From: Alphaproteobacteria bacterium
GTDB lineage: Bacteria > Pseudomonadota > Alphaproteobacteria > Micavibrionales > Micavibrionaceae
Assembly: GCA_023140905.1 (NCBI GenBank)
Contig: JAGLKS010000165.1
Span: 1-7,633 of the forward strand
Length of the DNA: 7,633 bases
Direction of reading: 5' to 3'
A program made the translations under genes and the position numbers. Positions 6,729-7,633 of this stretch are shown one piece after another. The notes under the pieces were generated by a model. That model was not told the DNA's origin and searched no databases. It was given only the letters and a program-made list of their open reading frames with translations. The first letter of the stretch is position 1. Each line of letters opens with the position of its first letter.

Positions 6729-6750
6729 GTTGTAAAAGCTGTACCTAACC

Positions 6751-6779
6751 TGTATAGCAAATGTGGTGTCTCTTTTAAA
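6751..6779 (-). promoter_or_regulatory. Weak candidate promoter for the small membrane protein operon
   Basis: On the minus strand, TTTAAA (6774-6779) and TATACA (6751-6756) are separated by 17 bases, each matching the sigma-70 consensus at four of six positions. Transcription would start near 6744, leaving a leader of about 16 bases before ATG 6728. It lies in the 94-base gap shared with the divergent aroK gene. The match is modest and could be chance in AT-rich DNA. Confidence 0.3.
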
Positions 6780-6822
6780 GTAAGATCAATAAATTTTAGA
6801 CGTTAATTGAAAGATAAAGGAT

Positions 6823-7347
6823 ATGTTGGGAAAACCTTTGGTAATACTGGGAATGATGGGGAGCGGGAAAACTAGCGTAAGTAAAGTGTTATCGAAAAAG
6901 TACGGGCTGAATCTTTATGAAATGGATTCTATGATTGAAGAACAGCAAGGTATAGCTATTCCACAGATTTTTGAACGCCATGGCGAAGAGTATTTCCGTA
7001 AACTGGAAAGTGATTTGCTGTTAGATATATTGGACAAGAAAGATGTATGTGTTATTTCAACAGGCGGTGGCGTGGTTAAAGTGGCTGAAAATCTGGCTAT
7101 GATAAAAGAAAAAGCGGTTTCTGTATGGCTTAAAGTTGATGTTTCTGTTTTATTAGAACATGTTGGTAGTGGAAAAGGAAGACCTTTACTTTTACAAGGG
7201 GATGATCCTGCCGAGACTCTTGAGATATTGTTAAATACGCGTGAAGCGTTATATTCCAAAGCTGATATACATATTGATAATAATCATAATGGTCATATTC
7301 ATGTTTTGGCAGATCAGATTATGGACGCTGTTTTTTCACTGGATTAA
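6823..7347 (+). CDS. aroK: Shikimate kinase
   Basis: This enzyme phosphorylates shikimate to shikimate 3-phosphate with ATP, the fifth step of the shikimate pathway. The 174-residue length is normal. Motifs are the P-loop GMMGSGKT (10-17), the shikimate-binding D35 in YEMDSMIE, R59 in EEYFRKLE, the glycine loop STGGGVV (79-85), the lid arginine R120 in GKGRPLL, and R140 in NTREALY, which lines the nucleotide and substrate site. AAAGG at 6816-6820 lies only two bases before ATG 6823, a tight ribosome binding site. No other in-frame start precedes the P-loop closely enough to matter. aroB follows 21 bases after the stop, so the two are probably cotranscribed. The upstream gene is divergent. Confidence 0.96.
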   Translation: MLGKPLVILGMMGSGKTSVSKVLSKKYGLNLYEMDSMIEEQQGIAIPQIFERHGEEYFRKLESDLLLDILDKKDVCVISTGGGVVKVAENLAMIKEKAVSVWLKVDVSVLLEHVGSGKGRPLLLQGDDPAETLEILLNTREALYSKADIHIDNNHNGHIHVLADQIMDAVFSLD

Positions 7348-7368
7348 CTGTAAAGGGCCTTAAATATA

Positions 7369-7633
7369 ATGAAAACACTTAATGTTCATATCAATCTGGC
7401 AGAACGCAGCTATGATATTGCGATTGGGCAAGCGATTTTATCTTCAGTCAAGGACTATCTACCTTTTGATGTTCAGGGAAAAAAGCTATTTGTTATCACA
7501 GATGAGAATGTTCATGGCTACGGCTATGCTAGTGCTTTGCGTGACAGTTTTATAAAAACCGGAGCTAGCTGGTGTGAACTGATGGTTTTCCCTTTTGGTG
7601 AAGCAACTAAATCATATGATCGTTTGAAAGAAG
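7369..7633 (+). CDS. aroB: 3-dehydroquinate synthase, N-terminal part (cut by window edge)
   Basis: The frame from ATG 7369 stays open to the right edge for 88 codons. It begins MKTLNVHINLAERSYDIAIG and continues through KKLFVITDENVHGYGYASAL to VFPFGEATKSYDRLKE. The YDI-x-IG start, the VITDENV strand-turn and the PFGEATKSYD motif (usually P-x-GE-x-x-K) are typical of the NAD-binding N-terminal domain of AroB. The enzyme turns DAHP into 3-dehydroquinate, the second step of the shikimate pathway. The metal-binding residues lie outside the window. AGGG at 7354-7357 is 11 bases before the ATG, a somewhat long spacing. The position 21 bases after aroK matches the common aroK-aroB operon. Confidence 0.95.
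   Translation, partial: MKTLNVHINLAERSYDIAIGQAILSSVKDYLPFDVQGKKLFVITDENVHGYGYASALRDSFIKTGASWCELMVFPFGEATKSYDRLKE

Noticed and set aside
6475..6735. 86-codon plus-strand open frame opposite the small membrane protein and the signal peptide of the large secreted protein
   Set aside because: Its hydrophobic look comes from the complement of transmembrane codons. The minus-strand frames have operon spacing and sensible topology; this one has no ribosome binding site or context.
7365..7370. TATAAT hexamer at the start of aroB
   Set aside because: It overlaps the aroB ATG itself and would start transcription inside the gene; aroB is more simply cotranscribed with aroK.

Overview
The window looks like a chromosomal segment of an AT-rich alphaproteobacterium. 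This rests on protein family resemblance (a CobS/CobT cobaltochelatase pair preceded by a zinc-binding J-domain protein, an RHH_4-type regulator) and on a gene order xerD-accA beside aroK-aroB that I recall from this class. I cannot place it below class level. No tRNA, rRNA, insertion sequence, prophage or CRISPR array is visible, and all main proteins look intact apart from the two cut by the window edges.

Layout. Positions 1-1906 hold a minus-strand run: J-domain protein, then cobS, then the first 43 codons of cobT, with gaps of 19 and 28 bases, so probably one operon. A very AT-rich gap of about 360 bases (1907-2270) follows. It carries a consensus -10 hexamer for the J-domain gene and, at its right end, two overlapping palindromes in front of a plus-strand ribbon-helix-helix (RHH) regulator (2271-2681). 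That gene converges on accA with only 19 bases between their stops.

Positions 2701-6728 hold a second minus-strand run, read right to left: a 55-residue single-pass membrane protein shorter than usual gene-calling cut-offs, a 594-residue secreted helical-repeat protein of unknown function starting 4 bases later, the tyrosine recombinase xerD, and accA. A long inverted repeat between xerD and accA may be a terminator or a regulatory hairpin. From 6823 the plus strand carries aroK and the start of aroB, divergent from the membrane-protein run across 94 bases.

Functionally, aroK and aroB supply shikimate-pathway steps, accA supplies the carboxyltransferase alpha subunit that makes malonyl-CoA, and xerD resolves chromosome dimers. 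CobS/CobT are the AAA+ and VWA-type partners of the aerobic cobaltochelatase; CobN and the corrin pathway are not in the window. I see no overt novel defence or mobile system. The least explained items are the small membrane protein with its periplasmic partner, the J-domain/CobS/CobT trio, and the palindromic site in front of the RHH gene.
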